A DNA stretch of 64,000 bases. Origin: Cryobacterium cheniae. GTDB lineage: Bacteria > Actinomycetota > Actinomycetes > Actinomycetales > Microbacteriaceae. The DNA lies in contig NZ_SOGN01000026.1 of NCBI RefSeq assembly GCF_004403395.1, forward strand, positions 62,001 through 126,000. The letters are read 5' to 3'. Shown here piece after piece: positions 8,814-16,956 of this stretch. The notes below the pieces were generated by a model that saw only the letters and a program-made list of their open reading frames with translations, made no database searches and had not been told where the DNA came from. Made by a program: the position numbers and the translations under genes. The first letter of the stretch is position 1. Each line of letters starts with the position of its first letter.

Positions 8814-8828
8814 CCCTCACGTGGGTCT
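8814..8828 (+). promoter_or_regulatory. pilA copy of the shared pilus upstream motif
   Basis: CCCTCACGTGGGTCT lies 74 bp before the pilA ATG and matches the site upstream of pilB (4281-4296) apart from one missing base and one substitution in the middle. It suggests a separate pilA promoter sharing control with pilB, consistent with the need for far more pilin than ATPase. Confidence 0.4.
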
Positions 8829-8901
8829 TAGCCGGGAGTTGTTGCCAGTAAAGTGAAATCCTGATCGGTTCCCGAAGGCCGGTTCTCTTGCCACCTATCG
8901 A

Positions 8902-9360
8902 ATGGATCCCATCGTGCTCACTCGCAGCCTCAACGCACTCAACGCCCGTCGCAAGAACCCCGAAGCGAACGAAAAGGGATTCACCCTGATCGAGCTCCTG
9001 GTGGTCGTCATCATCATCGGCATCCTCGCCGCCATCGCCATACCCGTGTACCTGGGTGTGCAGGGCAGCGCGAAGGAGAGCGCCACGAAGTCGGACCTCG
9101 CCAATTTCAAGATTGCAATGGTTGCCTACTCCACGGACTTCCCTGCTGCGACTTCGGCGGCCGCCTTCGACGCGCTCTACGTCGCTGCCACTGGCGTGAC
9201 AACTGCCGGAAAGTCGTATGGAGTTACTAAGAGCTCGAACACATCGGCTCTCGCACTGGCCACGTCGACGGCTGGGTTCTGCATCGCCGGCACGAGCAGC
9301 ACGACGAAAGTCTTCTCCGTGAGCGACGCCAATGGTGTCGTCAATGGCGGCACCTGCTAA
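8902..9360 (+). CDS. pilA: major type IV pilin PilA
   Basis: This 152-residue prepilin has a leader of about 26 residues ending in NEKG, then the cleavage/methylation site and helix FTLIELLVVVIIIGILAAIA with Glu at mature position 5. The remainder is Ala/Ser/Thr-rich, with one cysteine near residue 132 (GFCIAG) and one as the final residue, matching the C-terminal disulfide loop of type IVa pilins. It is taken as the major pilin because it stands in its own intergenic context, first of the pilins. The start may be the ATG at 8902 or the GTG at 8914; neither has a strong ribosome site. The likely processing enzyme is encoded 2.6 kb downstream. Confidence 0.93.
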   Translation: MDPIVLTRSLNALNARRKNPEANEKGFTLIELLVVVIIIGILAAIAIPVYLGVQGSAKESATKSDLANFKIAMVAYSTDFPAATSAAAFDALYVAATGVTTAGKSYGVTKSSNTSALALATSTAGFCIAGTSSTTKVFSVSDANGVVNGGTC

Positions 9361-9486
9361 CAGCCCAATTTCCTCTCGGTGGGGCTTCGCGCAATGCGGA
9401 GTTCCACCATGAGGCGTTTGGAGCTCACCGCTCCGGCCGGACCTGCGCCGGCCTTGCTGAAGCCCGAAGCCGAAGGCAGGTGAATC

Positions 9487-9927
9487 ATGAAGACCATCCG
9501 TAAACGACTGGCGCTTCCGGAGAGCCGGGATGGTGGCATCGGCCTGGTCGAAATCATGATCTCCATGATGCTCCTCGCTATTCTTACCATTGCGATCCTG
9601 CCGGTCCTTGTCCAGGGAATGCGAAACTCCAGTAGCAACGCGACGCTGGCAACGGCGAGCCAGTTTGCCGGCCAGGAGCTTGCGTCGGTTAGGGCTTTGA
9701 GCGCCGACTGCGCCACGATCAGCTCCTTCGGTGCCGGGCCGTCGACGGTCACGGCGGACGCCCGCGGTGTCCCGCTTTCGATCCGTCGATTCGTCGGCGC
9801 ATGTCCGTCCGCCGCGGATTACCCGGGAGTCGTGAACGTGAGCGTCGAGGTCACTCGGGTGGGCGTGCCGACGCCCGTACTGGCGCGAGCGACCACATTG
9901 GTGCTCGTCAAGAGAGCCACACCGTGA
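9487..9927 (+). CDS. minor prepilin, PilV/PulI-like
   Basis: The 146-residue protein has a basic leader ending DGG, then IGLVEIMISMMLLAILTIAI. This is a class III prepilin signal with Glu at +5 but Ile-Gly in place of Phe-Thr. The rest is a short Ser/Ala-rich pseudopilin-like domain with two cysteines. By position it corresponds to PilV-type minor pilins that prime assembly or cap the pilus. A ribosome site is present in GGCAGGTGAATC upstream of the ATG. The 126-bp gap after pilA may lower its expression relative to pilA. The stop overlaps the next gene. Confidence 0.82.
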   Translation: MKTIRKRLALPESRDGGIGLVEIMISMMLLAILTIAILPVLVQGMRNSSSNATLATASQFAGQELASVRALSADCATISSFGAGPSTVTADARGVPLSIRRFVGACPSAADYPGVVNVSVEVTRVGVPTPVLARATTLVLVKRATP

Positions 9928-10508
9928 TGCGCGGTCCCAGTTTGTCGACTCGCGGCTTTACACTGATCGAACTGGTGGTGTCCGCAGCACTCGGTGTGCT
10001 GGTGATGGCTCTCATCGGGGGTTTGCTGGTCAGCACGCTGAACGCTCAATCCAGCGTTCGAGCCGCAGCTCAATCCAGCAATACAGGTCAACTCGTTGCC
10101 AAGGCGCTCACTCGTGACGTTCGCGGGGCACGGGACCTGTCTACAGCAGTGCCCTTTGTCGGCACCTGTCTGTTGCGTCTGACCGTCGTCGACAATGCCC
10201 TGACCACCCCGGTCTCGGTGCGCTTCGTAGCGTGGTATTTCGGGAACGGGGAGATCCGCACGAGGCGTTCGACAATTGCCATCGCTGATCCGGCCTCCCC
10301 TGCGGCCGTCACGGCCACCTGGACTCAGCTTGCAACCGGGGTTCAGCGATCAGGGTCAACGCCTGTGTTCGTCACGACTGGCTCCCAAGTCGGTCTCACC
10401 TTCACGGTCGCCGGTGCCGCCGGTGCGCCAGTTCTGATCCAGACGACAGAGACCAGCCGCCAGCCGAGGCCGACTGCCAGCCCCGGGGTGAGTTTGCCAT
10501 GTTCCTGA
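9927..10508 (+). CDS. minor prepilin, PilW/PulJ-like
   Basis: From the ATG at 9927, which overlaps the preceding TGA, the protein is 193 residues. It has the prepilin signal TRG followed by FTLIELVVSAALGVLVMALI, then a domain consistent with a PilW-type minor pilin (LVAKALTRDVRGARDL is typical of this class). A GTG three bases earlier is an alternative start. Overlap with the genes on both sides shows translational coupling within a minor-pilin set. The sub-family assignment is by order and length only. Confidence 0.82.
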   Translation: MRGPSLSTRGFTLIELVVSAALGVLVMALIGGLLVSTLNAQSSVRAAAQSSNTGQLVAKALTRDVRGARDLSTAVPFVGTCLLRLTVVDNALTTPVSVRFVAWYFGNGEIRTRRSTIAIADPASPAAVTATWTQLATGVQRSGSTPVFVTTGSQVGLTFTVAGAAGAPVLIQTTETSRQPRPTASPGVSLPCS

Positions 10509-11935
10509 CCAAAGCAATCGCTCGAGTCCGTCATGGCGAACGGGGAAGCGCACTGATCGCAGTACTGGGCATCATGGTGGTGCTCTCGATCGTGACCGTG
10601 ACGGTAGGCACCGTGACCGTGCAAGCCGCCGGAACGACAAGCGCGTCCCGCGCCGGCGTTCAATCCCATGCAGCTGCCGAGGCCGGTCTCGACGTCGCCC
10701 TCGCGCGACTAACGACAACGAATGGGTGTTCAGCGCTCGGGAACGCAATTACTTCGACGGTGACCCCGGTCTTCACGTCGACCATAAGCCACTCGCTGAA
10801 CAGCGGGTCGACCTGGACAAACGGGTGTCCGCCGGTCAGCGCGACCCACGTTCGCATCACGTCGGTCGGAACTGCGGAACAGCTCGGCGTAGCACGGGCC
10901 AGTTCAGGGGACAAGAGCACAGTCCAGGCCATCTACAAGTGGGTGCCGATCATCGTGCAGGTACCCATCGATGGAGCCGCCGTGTATGCCAACTCCGTTG
11001 ATGGGGTCCTCAAAAAGTTCAACCTCAGTTCTGCGAACAACAGCGTTGCGACGTCTGTGATGGTCAAAACGGGCGACGTCGTATGTACGAACAACGCGAA
11101 GATTGGCGGCGACCTGATTTTGGGTGGGGGCAACGCGAAGCTGAATATGTGCGACGTTGCAGGGAAGATCCATGTCAATGGCAATGTCGACATCGACTCG
11201 AGCAACGTCGGTGGGTCGATTTGGGCCACCGGGACGCTTTCGATTACGAACAGTACCTACAACACTGCGACCGTCAGGTCCGGCGCAACGGTGCCCATTC
11301 CTGCCATCCCGAACTGGACCGATATCAATTGGGATCCCGCGCATTGGACCGGGATGGGTTACAACATCGTCAATTGGACAGGCTCATGCAATATCAGCAA
11401 GAACAACGCGGCGGGAACAGAGTGGGCACGGATCGCTACCTACATCACGCCTACCGTCGTCAATTTCTTGAACGCGTGCCCCAACACCCCGGTGACGACG
11501 AGCAACGACATGGACTACGTCGCTCTGAAATCCGACATCGTTTTAGTGGCGAACAAGTTCACGTTTGACAAGCTCTATTTCTCCGCGACGACCACGCGCA
11601 CACTGACCTTCCTTGTTCCTGACGACGTGCCCGACGGGCAACCGACCTGTAGCCCTACCGCTCCGAGCACCCTGAAGGGCGACATCTACCTGACGAATGA
11701 ATCAGATTTTGGAACCAATATCGCAGCGATGGCCTACACGCCTTGCAAGATCCAGAGCGATCGCAACGGTTTCCGCGGACAGATGTATGGGGGGGAGGTG
11801 GAATTCAACCAGCAGGCGTCCCTCCAATTTGTACCGGTTGGCGTGCAGGGGATCGATCTCAGTGGCGGCCTGACGAATCCCGTCCAAACGGGCGCGCAAT
11901 TGGGCGATCCTCTCAGCACGTTGGATCTCGGGTGA
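10499..11935 (+). CDS. PilX-like pilus assembly protein
   Basis: This 478-residue protein starts within the end of the preceding gene. Its N-terminus (GERGSALIAVLGIMVVLSIV) is the PilX type: a Gly before a hydrophobic helix, but Ala rather than Glu at the fifth mature position, so processing should be checked. The segment SRAGVQSHAAAEAGLDVALA is also typical of PilX N-domains. The large C-terminal part is Asn/Gly/Thr-rich with an extended-repeat look (GDLILGGGNAKLNM, GKIHVNGNVDI) suggestive of a beta-helix; I do not recognise a named domain. It may be a tip-associated or adhesive minor pilin. The stop overlaps the GTG of pilD. Confidence 0.78.
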   Translation: MFLTKAIARVRHGERGSALIAVLGIMVVLSIVTVTVGTVTVQAAGTTSASRAGVQSHAAAEAGLDVALARLTTTNGCSALGNAITSTVTPVFTSTISHSLNSGSTWTNGCPPVSATHVRITSVGTAEQLGVARASSGDKSTVQAIYKWVPIIVQVPIDGAAVYANSVDGVLKKFNLSSANNSVATSVMVKTGDVVCTNNAKIGGDLILGGGNAKLNMCDVAGKIHVNGNVDIDSSNVGGSIWATGTLSITNSTYNTATVRSGATVPIPAIPNWTDINWDPAHWTGMGYNIVNWTGSCNISKNNAAGTEWARIATYITPTVVNFLNACPNTPVTTSNDMDYVALKSDIVLVANKFTFDKLYFSATTTRTLTFLVPDDVPDGQPTCSPTAPSTLKGDIYLTNESDFGTNIAAMAYTPCKIQSDRNGFRGQMYGGEVEFNQQASLQFVPVGVQGIDLSGGLTNPVQTGAQLGDPLSTLDLG

Positions 11936-12756
11936 TAGCCGCAGTATTTCCTTTGTTCGGTGTGGGTATTTTTGGCGCATTGATCGGCTCTTTCCTCAAC
12001 GTTGTGATTTTCCGTGTTCCTGCCGGCCGGTCCATCGTCGCACCGCCCAGCGCGTGCGGCTCATGTGGTGCCGGTATCCGCCCTTGGGACAACATTCCCG
12101 TGCTCTCGTGGGTGCTTCTGCGCGGTCGATGCCGGGATTGCGCGGCATCGATTTCCGCACGGTACCCCCTTGTCGAACTGGGCACGGCTCTGTTCTTCGT
12201 GCTCGTTGCCAGTCACTTTTTCAGCGCACCATTCGACATCCCCGGTACAGGAGCCACGGTTTTCACGATCCTTGCGTACCTGTATCTGGCTGCAGTCAGC
12301 GTCACGCTCGCACTGATCGACGTCGACACCCACACGTTGCCTAACCGGATCGTGCTGCCGAGCTATCTGGTTGGCTTCGGGCTGCTCGGAGGTGCAGCGT
12401 TCGCTGGCGGTGATGCTTCCGCGCTGATACGGGGGATATTGGGGCTCGGCATCCTCTGGGCTATCTACCTGGGCCTCGCGCTGCTCTACCCAGGAGGAAT
12501 GGGCTTCGGGGACGTCAAACTTGCCGGCGTCCTCGGCCTTTTTCTTGGTTACCTCGGCTGGGGAGAGCTCATAGTCGGGGGTTTTGCGGCATTCTTGCTG
12601 GGAGGGATCTATGGCCTTGGACTCCTGCTCGCGGAGCGCGCGAGTCGCAAGAGTGGGATTCCGTTCGGCCCGTGGATGCTGGGCGGCGCTTGGGTTGGAA
12701 TCTTTTTTGGGGATCAGCTGTGGGAGGGCTACTTGTCGCTCCTCGGTGTGGCGTAG
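11932..12756 (+). CDS. pilD: prepilin peptidase / N-methyltransferase PilD
   Basis: The 274-residue integral membrane enzyme cleaves prepilin leaders after Gly and methylates the new N-terminus. The N-domain holds two CxxC pairs (CGSC ... CRDC) typical of zinc-binding PilD proteins, next to GSFLNVVIFRVP. The A24 aspartic peptidase motifs are seen in ALIDVDTHTLPNRIVLP and GFGDVKLAG. About seven to eight hydrophobic segments are visible. The GTG start at 11932 overlaps the previous stop as GTGA. It is the likely processing enzyme for all four pilins upstream. Confidence 0.93.
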   Translation: MIAAVFPLFGVGIFGALIGSFLNVVIFRVPAGRSIVAPPSACGSCGAGIRPWDNIPVLSWVLLRGRCRDCAASISARYPLVELGTALFFVLVASHFFSAPFDIPGTGATVFTILAYLYLAAVSVTLALIDVDTHTLPNRIVLPSYLVGFGLLGGAAFAGGDASALIRGILGLGILWAIYLGLALLYPGGMGFGDVKLAGVLGLFLGYLGWGELIVGGFAAFLLGGIYGLGLLLAERASRKSGIPFGPWMLGGAWVGIFFGDQLWEGYLSLLGVA

Positions 12757-12793
12757 CAATGGCGATCAAGTTGGTTAGAGAGAGCAGGATCCA

Positions 12794-13843
12794 GTGGCAT
12801 CGAGCGTTGTAGGGATTGACATCGGTAGCGCCGCGCTTCGGGCCGTCGAATTGGCCGACCCGGCCAAGGCGAAGCCGACTTTGCTGCGGTACTTCGAGGT
12901 CCCATTGCCCGACGGTGCTGTCAGCCGCGGGGAGGTGATGGAGCCGAATACCGTCGCGGGCGCACTCAAGGAGTTGTGGTCCCAGGGCGGATTCAAGTCG
13001 AAAGACGTCGTGCTCGGGATGGGAAATCAACGGGTGCTCGCCCGCGACCTGACCGTTCCGAAGATGTCGCTGAAGCGCATCCGTGAGTCATTGCCCTTCG
13101 AAGTGCAGGACATGCTGCCCGTTCCTGTCGCGGACGCCCTCCTCGACTTCTATCCCATCTCCGAATCGACAGGGGAGAACGGTCCTGTCGTCAACGGTCT
13201 GCTCATTGCAGCCGTGAAAGAAGCAGTGCTGGGCAACGTCAAGGCCGCCCAGCTTGCCGGGCTGACGACGGTCGACGTTGACCTCATTCCCTTCGCGCTC
13301 AGCCGGGTGCTGGTGACCCGCCCGCAAATCACGGGCACGGTGGCCCTACTCGATTTAGGGGGAAACACCAGCAGTGTCGTGATCGTCAAGGATGGGGTGC
13401 CACAGTTCGTCAGGATCATCCCGACGGGCGGCAACGACCTCACGGAGGCTCTCCGCAATGGGCTTTCCGTGGACGCGGTGCAGGCCGAATCCATCAAACG
13501 CACCCGGGGGTTAGCGACAGGCGCCGTTCCGCCGGCGGACCAGCCTGCGATCGAAATCATCTACCAGGTGACGAGCGAGCTGCTGACGAGCCTCCGCAAC
13601 ACCATCAACTACTACGGAAATACGCGGCCGACTGATCAGGTGCAGCGGATTCTGCTCAGCGGGGGAGGAGCGCTCCTTGGTGGCTTTGCCACAGCGCTCG
13701 CGGAATTGACGCGCCTCGACGTTTCTCTGGCGGACCCGTTCGCGACGGTGTCCTTGGCCCGTTCGGTTGACGCGGAGGCGCTGAGAGGCAGCAGCTCAGC
13801 GTTCACTGTTGCGCTGGGACTCGCGCTGGGGAGCGCGGCATGA
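12794..13843 (+). CDS. pilM: type IV pilus actin-like ATPase PilM
   Basis: This 349-residue cytoplasmic protein of the FtsA/PilM fold has an N-terminal phosphate-binding loop (VVGIDIGSAALRAVELADP), a second one (VALLDLGGNTSSVVIVKDG) and the adenosine motif (RILLSGGGALLGG). In other bacteria PilM binds the short cytoplasmic tail of PilN and links the MNO complex to the motor. It starts with GTG after AGAGAGCAGGAT. The 37-bp gap after pilD and the overlap with pilN show it heads the pilMNO part of the transcript. Confidence 0.92.
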   Translation: MASSVVGIDIGSAALRAVELADPAKAKPTLLRYFEVPLPDGAVSRGEVMEPNTVAGALKELWSQGGFKSKDVVLGMGNQRVLARDLTVPKMSLKRIRESLPFEVQDMLPVPVADALLDFYPISESTGENGPVVNGLLIAAVKEAVLGNVKAAQLAGLTTVDVDLIPFALSRVLVTRPQITGTVALLDLGGNTSSVVIVKDGVPQFVRIIPTGGNDLTEALRNGLSVDAVQAESIKRTRGLATGAVPPADQPAIEIIYQVTSELLTSLRNTINYYGNTRPTDQVQRILLSGGGALLGGFATALAELTRLDVSLADPFATVSLARSVDAEALRGSSSAFTVALGLALGSAA

Positions 13844-14505
13844 AAGGCGACAAGAGCAAAGACATACTGGTCATCGGCGGCGAACCGCGGGTAGACCTTC
13901 TTCCGCTCGAGGTCCGCAAGGAACGCACAGCAAAGGTCACGCGCAGGCGGCAGGCTCTCGGCGTGGTGGGCGTGCTTGCTCTAGTGACCGCCGGCTCGTT
14001 CGCGGCAGCGGCCTTGTCCTTGCAGGCTCAAACGCGCTTGGCGGACGAGCAGGCGCGTACGGCCGGTCTTTTGGTGGAGCAGTCGAAATACATCGAAGTC
14101 CGGAACGTGCAAGACCAGGTCACTCTCGTCGAAGCGGCTCAGCAGGTCGGCTCTTCAACGGAAATCGACTGGAAGAAATACCTCGAGGACGTTCAGGCAA
14201 CCTTGCCCCAGGGCGTCACTATTGACGCGATTACCATCGACTCGGCATCGCCGCTAGCGATCTATGATCAGCCGACCCTGCCGCTCCAGGGTGCGCGCGT
14301 CGCAACGGTTGGCTTCACCGCGACTAGCGCGGTTCTTCCCGACGTTCCAACCTGGTTGAACGCGCTGGCGACGTTGCCAGGTTATGCCGACGCCCTTCCG
14401 AGTTCGGCAAACCTGGACGAGGCAACCAACACCTACAAAGTGAATATCACTATGCACATCAACGACGCCGCCTTCTCGAAGCGCTTCGCAACGGAAGGGA
14501 AGTAG
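13840..14505 (+). CDS. pilN: type IV pilus alignment protein PilN
   Basis: The 221-residue protein has a cytoplasmic N-terminus with VDLLPLEVRKERTAKV, which is the PilM-binding INLLP-like peptide of PilN. A single transmembrane helix (ALGVVGVLALVTAGSFAAAA, about residues 45-65), a coiled-coil segment and a ferredoxin-like external domain follow. It overlaps pilM by four bases and is two bases from pilO. In monoderms the PilMNO complex persists without PilP/PilQ, as here. Confidence 0.88.
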   Translation: MKGDKSKDILVIGGEPRVDLLPLEVRKERTAKVTRRRQALGVVGVLALVTAGSFAAAALSLQAQTRLADEQARTAGLLVEQSKYIEVRNVQDQVTLVEAAQQVGSSTEIDWKKYLEDVQATLPQGVTIDAITIDSASPLAIYDQPTLPLQGARVATVGFTATSAVLPDVPTWLNALATLPGYADALPSSANLDEATNTYKVNITMHINDAAFSKRFATEGK

Positions 14506-14507
14506 CC

Positions 14508-15263
14508 ATGGACAAGAACCGGCTCTGGATGATCGGTTCCGCGCTGATGATGGTTCTCGTCGTTGCGCTGGGCTGGGTCGTTGGCCTCCAGCCCCAGTTT
14601 GCGGCTATCGCGACTGCGAACGATCAGCGTGTCTCGGTCGAGCAGACAAATGCGGGCCACCGGGCTGCTCTGGCCAAGCTCAAGGAAGATTTCAAGGGAC
14701 TCGACGGTCTCAATCAAGAACTTGCGACTCTGAACAAGTCCGTTCCGTCTGGCACCAATGCGCCTGACTACGTCGATCAGCTCGACGCCCTCGCGAACGC
14801 GAACCAGGTGACCCTCAAGGGCCTCACGATCGCCGATGCGGAGGCCTACACCCCCGTTGCGCTCGTGGCCCCCGTTGCCCCCGCGCCCGAAGCAGGTGCC
14901 CCCGCGCCCAGCCCGGCTCCAACAGCGACCCCGACACCGACTGCCGCGCCGGGATCCCCGCCCGTAACCAATGCCGGCATCACGGCAGCGAATTTCGCTT
15001 CGCTCTCGGTTCAGATCACTGTGTCCGGGACTTACAGCAACGTGCTCAAATTCGTCAACGGCCTGCAGACGGGCCCGAGACTCTTCCTCGTGACTGGTCT
15101 GACCACCACTTCTTCGACGGGGAGTTCGGCGCCCGTCGACGCCACAGCGACACCGCAGCCCTCTGCCGCACCTGGGAACGATGGCCTCGTCGACGGGTCG
15201 ATCTCTGGCCTCATTTACTCGATCGTGGCATCACCCGCTCCACTTGCAGTCACGGGAGAATAA
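14508..15263 (+). CDS. pilO: type IV pilus alignment protein PilO with low-complexity insert
   Basis: The protein is 251 residues: a short cytoplasmic tail, one transmembrane helix (about residues 5-27), a coiled coil with VEQTNAGHRAALAKLKEDF, and a ferredoxin-like outer domain with FASLSVQITVSGTYSNVLKF. About 35 residues of Pro/Ala/Thr-rich sequence (about residues 120-155, with APSPAPTATPTPTAAPG) interrupt the outer domain, and a shorter similar stretch lies near the end (TATPQPSAAPG). This is unusual for PilO. It is the last gene of the pilus operon. Confidence 0.85.
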   Translation: MDKNRLWMIGSALMMVLVVALGWVVGLQPQFAAIATANDQRVSVEQTNAGHRAALAKLKEDFKGLDGLNQELATLNKSVPSGTNAPDYVDQLDALANANQVTLKGLTIADAEAYTPVALVAPVAPAPEAGAPAPSPAPTATPTPTAAPGSPPVTNAGITAANFASLSVQITVSGTYSNVLKFVNGLQTGPRLFLVTGLTTTSSTGSSAPVDATATPQPSAAPGNDGLVDGSISGLIYSIVASPAPLAVTGE

Positions 15264-15356
15264 GGTGTCGCGTCCGGTCGAGCCTCCCTCGGCCGGGGGA
15301 GTCCCATTGCTACAGTTGCTCCTGACCGTTACGGCCTCGGCCACAAGGAGCGCATC

Positions 15357-16337
15357 ATGAGCAACACCACACCCCCCGAGGGCAACCGCAACTACGACCA
15401 CGACCCGGAACCGGTCGACAACGCCGGCCACGCCGAGCACACGGATGCCCCCGACTACACCGGGTCAGGCTCACACTCCGCGCCGGCCGACTCCGGTGAC
15501 GCGACCAATGCCGCATCCGACGCACCGGCATCCGCTCACGGCGAGCCGGTCGGCGAACCCGTCTCTTACGACACCCCCGAGACCCATGCCCCCGCGCCGG
15601 TCACCCACGACGCCTCCCGTGAGCCCGCGACGGCCGCCTACGCGCCCGCCGCCTCCGTGAACAGCACGCCTGCAAACAGCACCGCCGAGACCCAGCGAAT
15701 CGACCCGGTCGACACCCGGGCCGACGCTCCCACCACGGCGACCCACACGCCGGCGGACACCACCGTGCAGCCCCCCATCTACATCCAGGCGCCGACCGCA
15801 CCGCGCTACAAGAGCAACCGCGGCCCCGGCGTCGTGATCGCGCTGCTCTCCACCGCCATCTTCGCGGTGCTCTACGCGATCGTCGCCTTCGTCCTGTCCG
15901 GCATCGGCAGCCTCTCGATCTCCGACACGGCCTCGAAGTTTACCGAGTTCATCGTGCTGCCGATCTTCTACGTGCCGGTCATCTTCTTCTTCGTCGCGTT
16001 CGCCCTCCTGGTGCTGCTCGTGAACCGCGGCGGCTGGTGGGCCTACGTGCTCTTCGGCTTCCTGGTGGCCGTCGTCGTCTACTTCTCCTACATCGGCGCG
16101 GCGCTCCTGAGCGTGCAGGCCTGGAACTTCACGCCCGACCAGGCGGCGCGCTTCATCAGCCAGCAGTGGCTGAACCCCGGCGCCATCGCCGCCGCGATCG
16201 TCGCCCGCGAGGTGCCGATCTGGGCCGGAGCGTGGATCGCCCGCAACGGCCGCTCGGTCACCGCCCGCAACGCCGCATCCAAGGCAGAGTACGACCGCGT
16301 GCTCGCCGCCGGACCGCAGGGCATCCGCACGAACTAG
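15357..16337 (+). CDS. membrane protein with disordered Ala/Thr/Pro N-terminus, unknown
   Basis: No named family is assigned. The 326 residues consist of a ~150-residue hydrophilic segment rich in Ala, Thr, Pro, Asp and His and likely disordered, followed by four hydrophobic segments (GVVIALLSTAIFAVLYAIVA, FTEFIVLPIFYVPVIFFFVA, WWAYVLFGFLVAVVVYFSYI and AIAAAIVAREVPIWAGAWIA). The short tail is basic. The ribosome site AAGGAG precedes the ATG. It follows the pilus operon after 93 bp but has no pilus-like feature. Such proteins are common next to envelope genes in Microbacteriaceae. Confidence 0.75.
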   Translation: MSNTTPPEGNRNYDHDPEPVDNAGHAEHTDAPDYTGSGSHSAPADSGDATNAASDAPASAHGEPVGEPVSYDTPETHAPAPVTHDASREPATAAYAPAASVNSTPANSTAETQRIDPVDTRADAPTTATHTPADTTVQPPIYIQAPTAPRYKSNRGPGVVIALLSTAIFAVLYAIVAFVLSGIGSLSISDTASKFTEFIVLPIFYVPVIFFFVAFALLVLLVNRGGWWAYVLFGFLVAVVVYFSYIGAALLSVQAWNFTPDQAARFISQQWLNPGAIAAAIVAREVPIWAGAWIARNGRSVTARNAASKAEYDRVLAAGPQGIRTN

Positions 16338-16409
16338 TCGGTCGACGCCCGGTGCCCGGCGCGAGCCGGCACCGGGCGGCACCCACCGGCACTCCAGCGA
16401 GGGGGAGCG

Positions 16410-16898
16410 ATGCGGGACTACCAGAAATACGCGACGGTCGTCGCCGTCTTCGCCGCGGTACTCCTGGCAGCGCTCCTCGTCGCCGCCTTCGGCATGATCA
16501 GCCTCCTGGCCGACACGGATGTCATCAGTGACCCCAACGCCGGACCGCTCGTCGGCCCGGGCATGACCGCCGCCGCGGTGGTGCTGGTCTTCACCCTGAT
16601 GCTTCTGCTCGGGCTGCGCACCAAACCGGAGAACCAGCGCGTCGCCGTCGGCTACTCCCTCGCCACCGGGTTCGCCGCGCTCGGGGCCTTCGTTCTGGTG
16701 GGGGTGGTGCTCTATGCGCTCGGCGCCGGGGTGCCGGGCGACAGCGTCGGGTTCGCGACCTCGGTGCTGCTGGGTCCGTTCGCGGTGGCCACCGGCATCC
16801 TCTCGTTCATCATCACCCTGCTCTATTCGCTGGTCCTCGCCACACGGATGCCCGAACGCGGCCGCCCGAAGTGGCCGTGGGAGCAGGACGATGACTGA
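16410..16898 (+). CDS. small four-helix membrane protein, unknown (DUF6121-like?)
   Basis: The 162-residue protein has four predicted transmembrane segments (residues ~8-30, 48-70, 83-107 and 120-145) and ends in a short charged tail RPKWPWEQDDD. GGGGGAG lies upstream of the ATG. The tail resembles the DUF6121 family of Microbacteriaceae as I recall it, but I cannot confirm this. It is 72 bp after another small membrane-protein gene, so the two may be co-transcribed. Confidence 0.72.
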   Translation: MRDYQKYATVVAVFAAVLLAALLVAAFGMISLLADTDVISDPNAGPLVGPGMTAAAVVLVFTLMLLLGLRTKPENQRVAVGYSLATGFAALGAFVLVGVVLYALGAGVPGDSVGFATSVLLGPFAVATGILSFIITLLYSLVLATRMPERGRPKWPWEQDDD

Positions 16899-16956
16899 GC
16901 GGTCAGCCTGAAATTGGCCGACAGCAAGGCGCCTCGAGCGAGTACCCTTAAGACTC

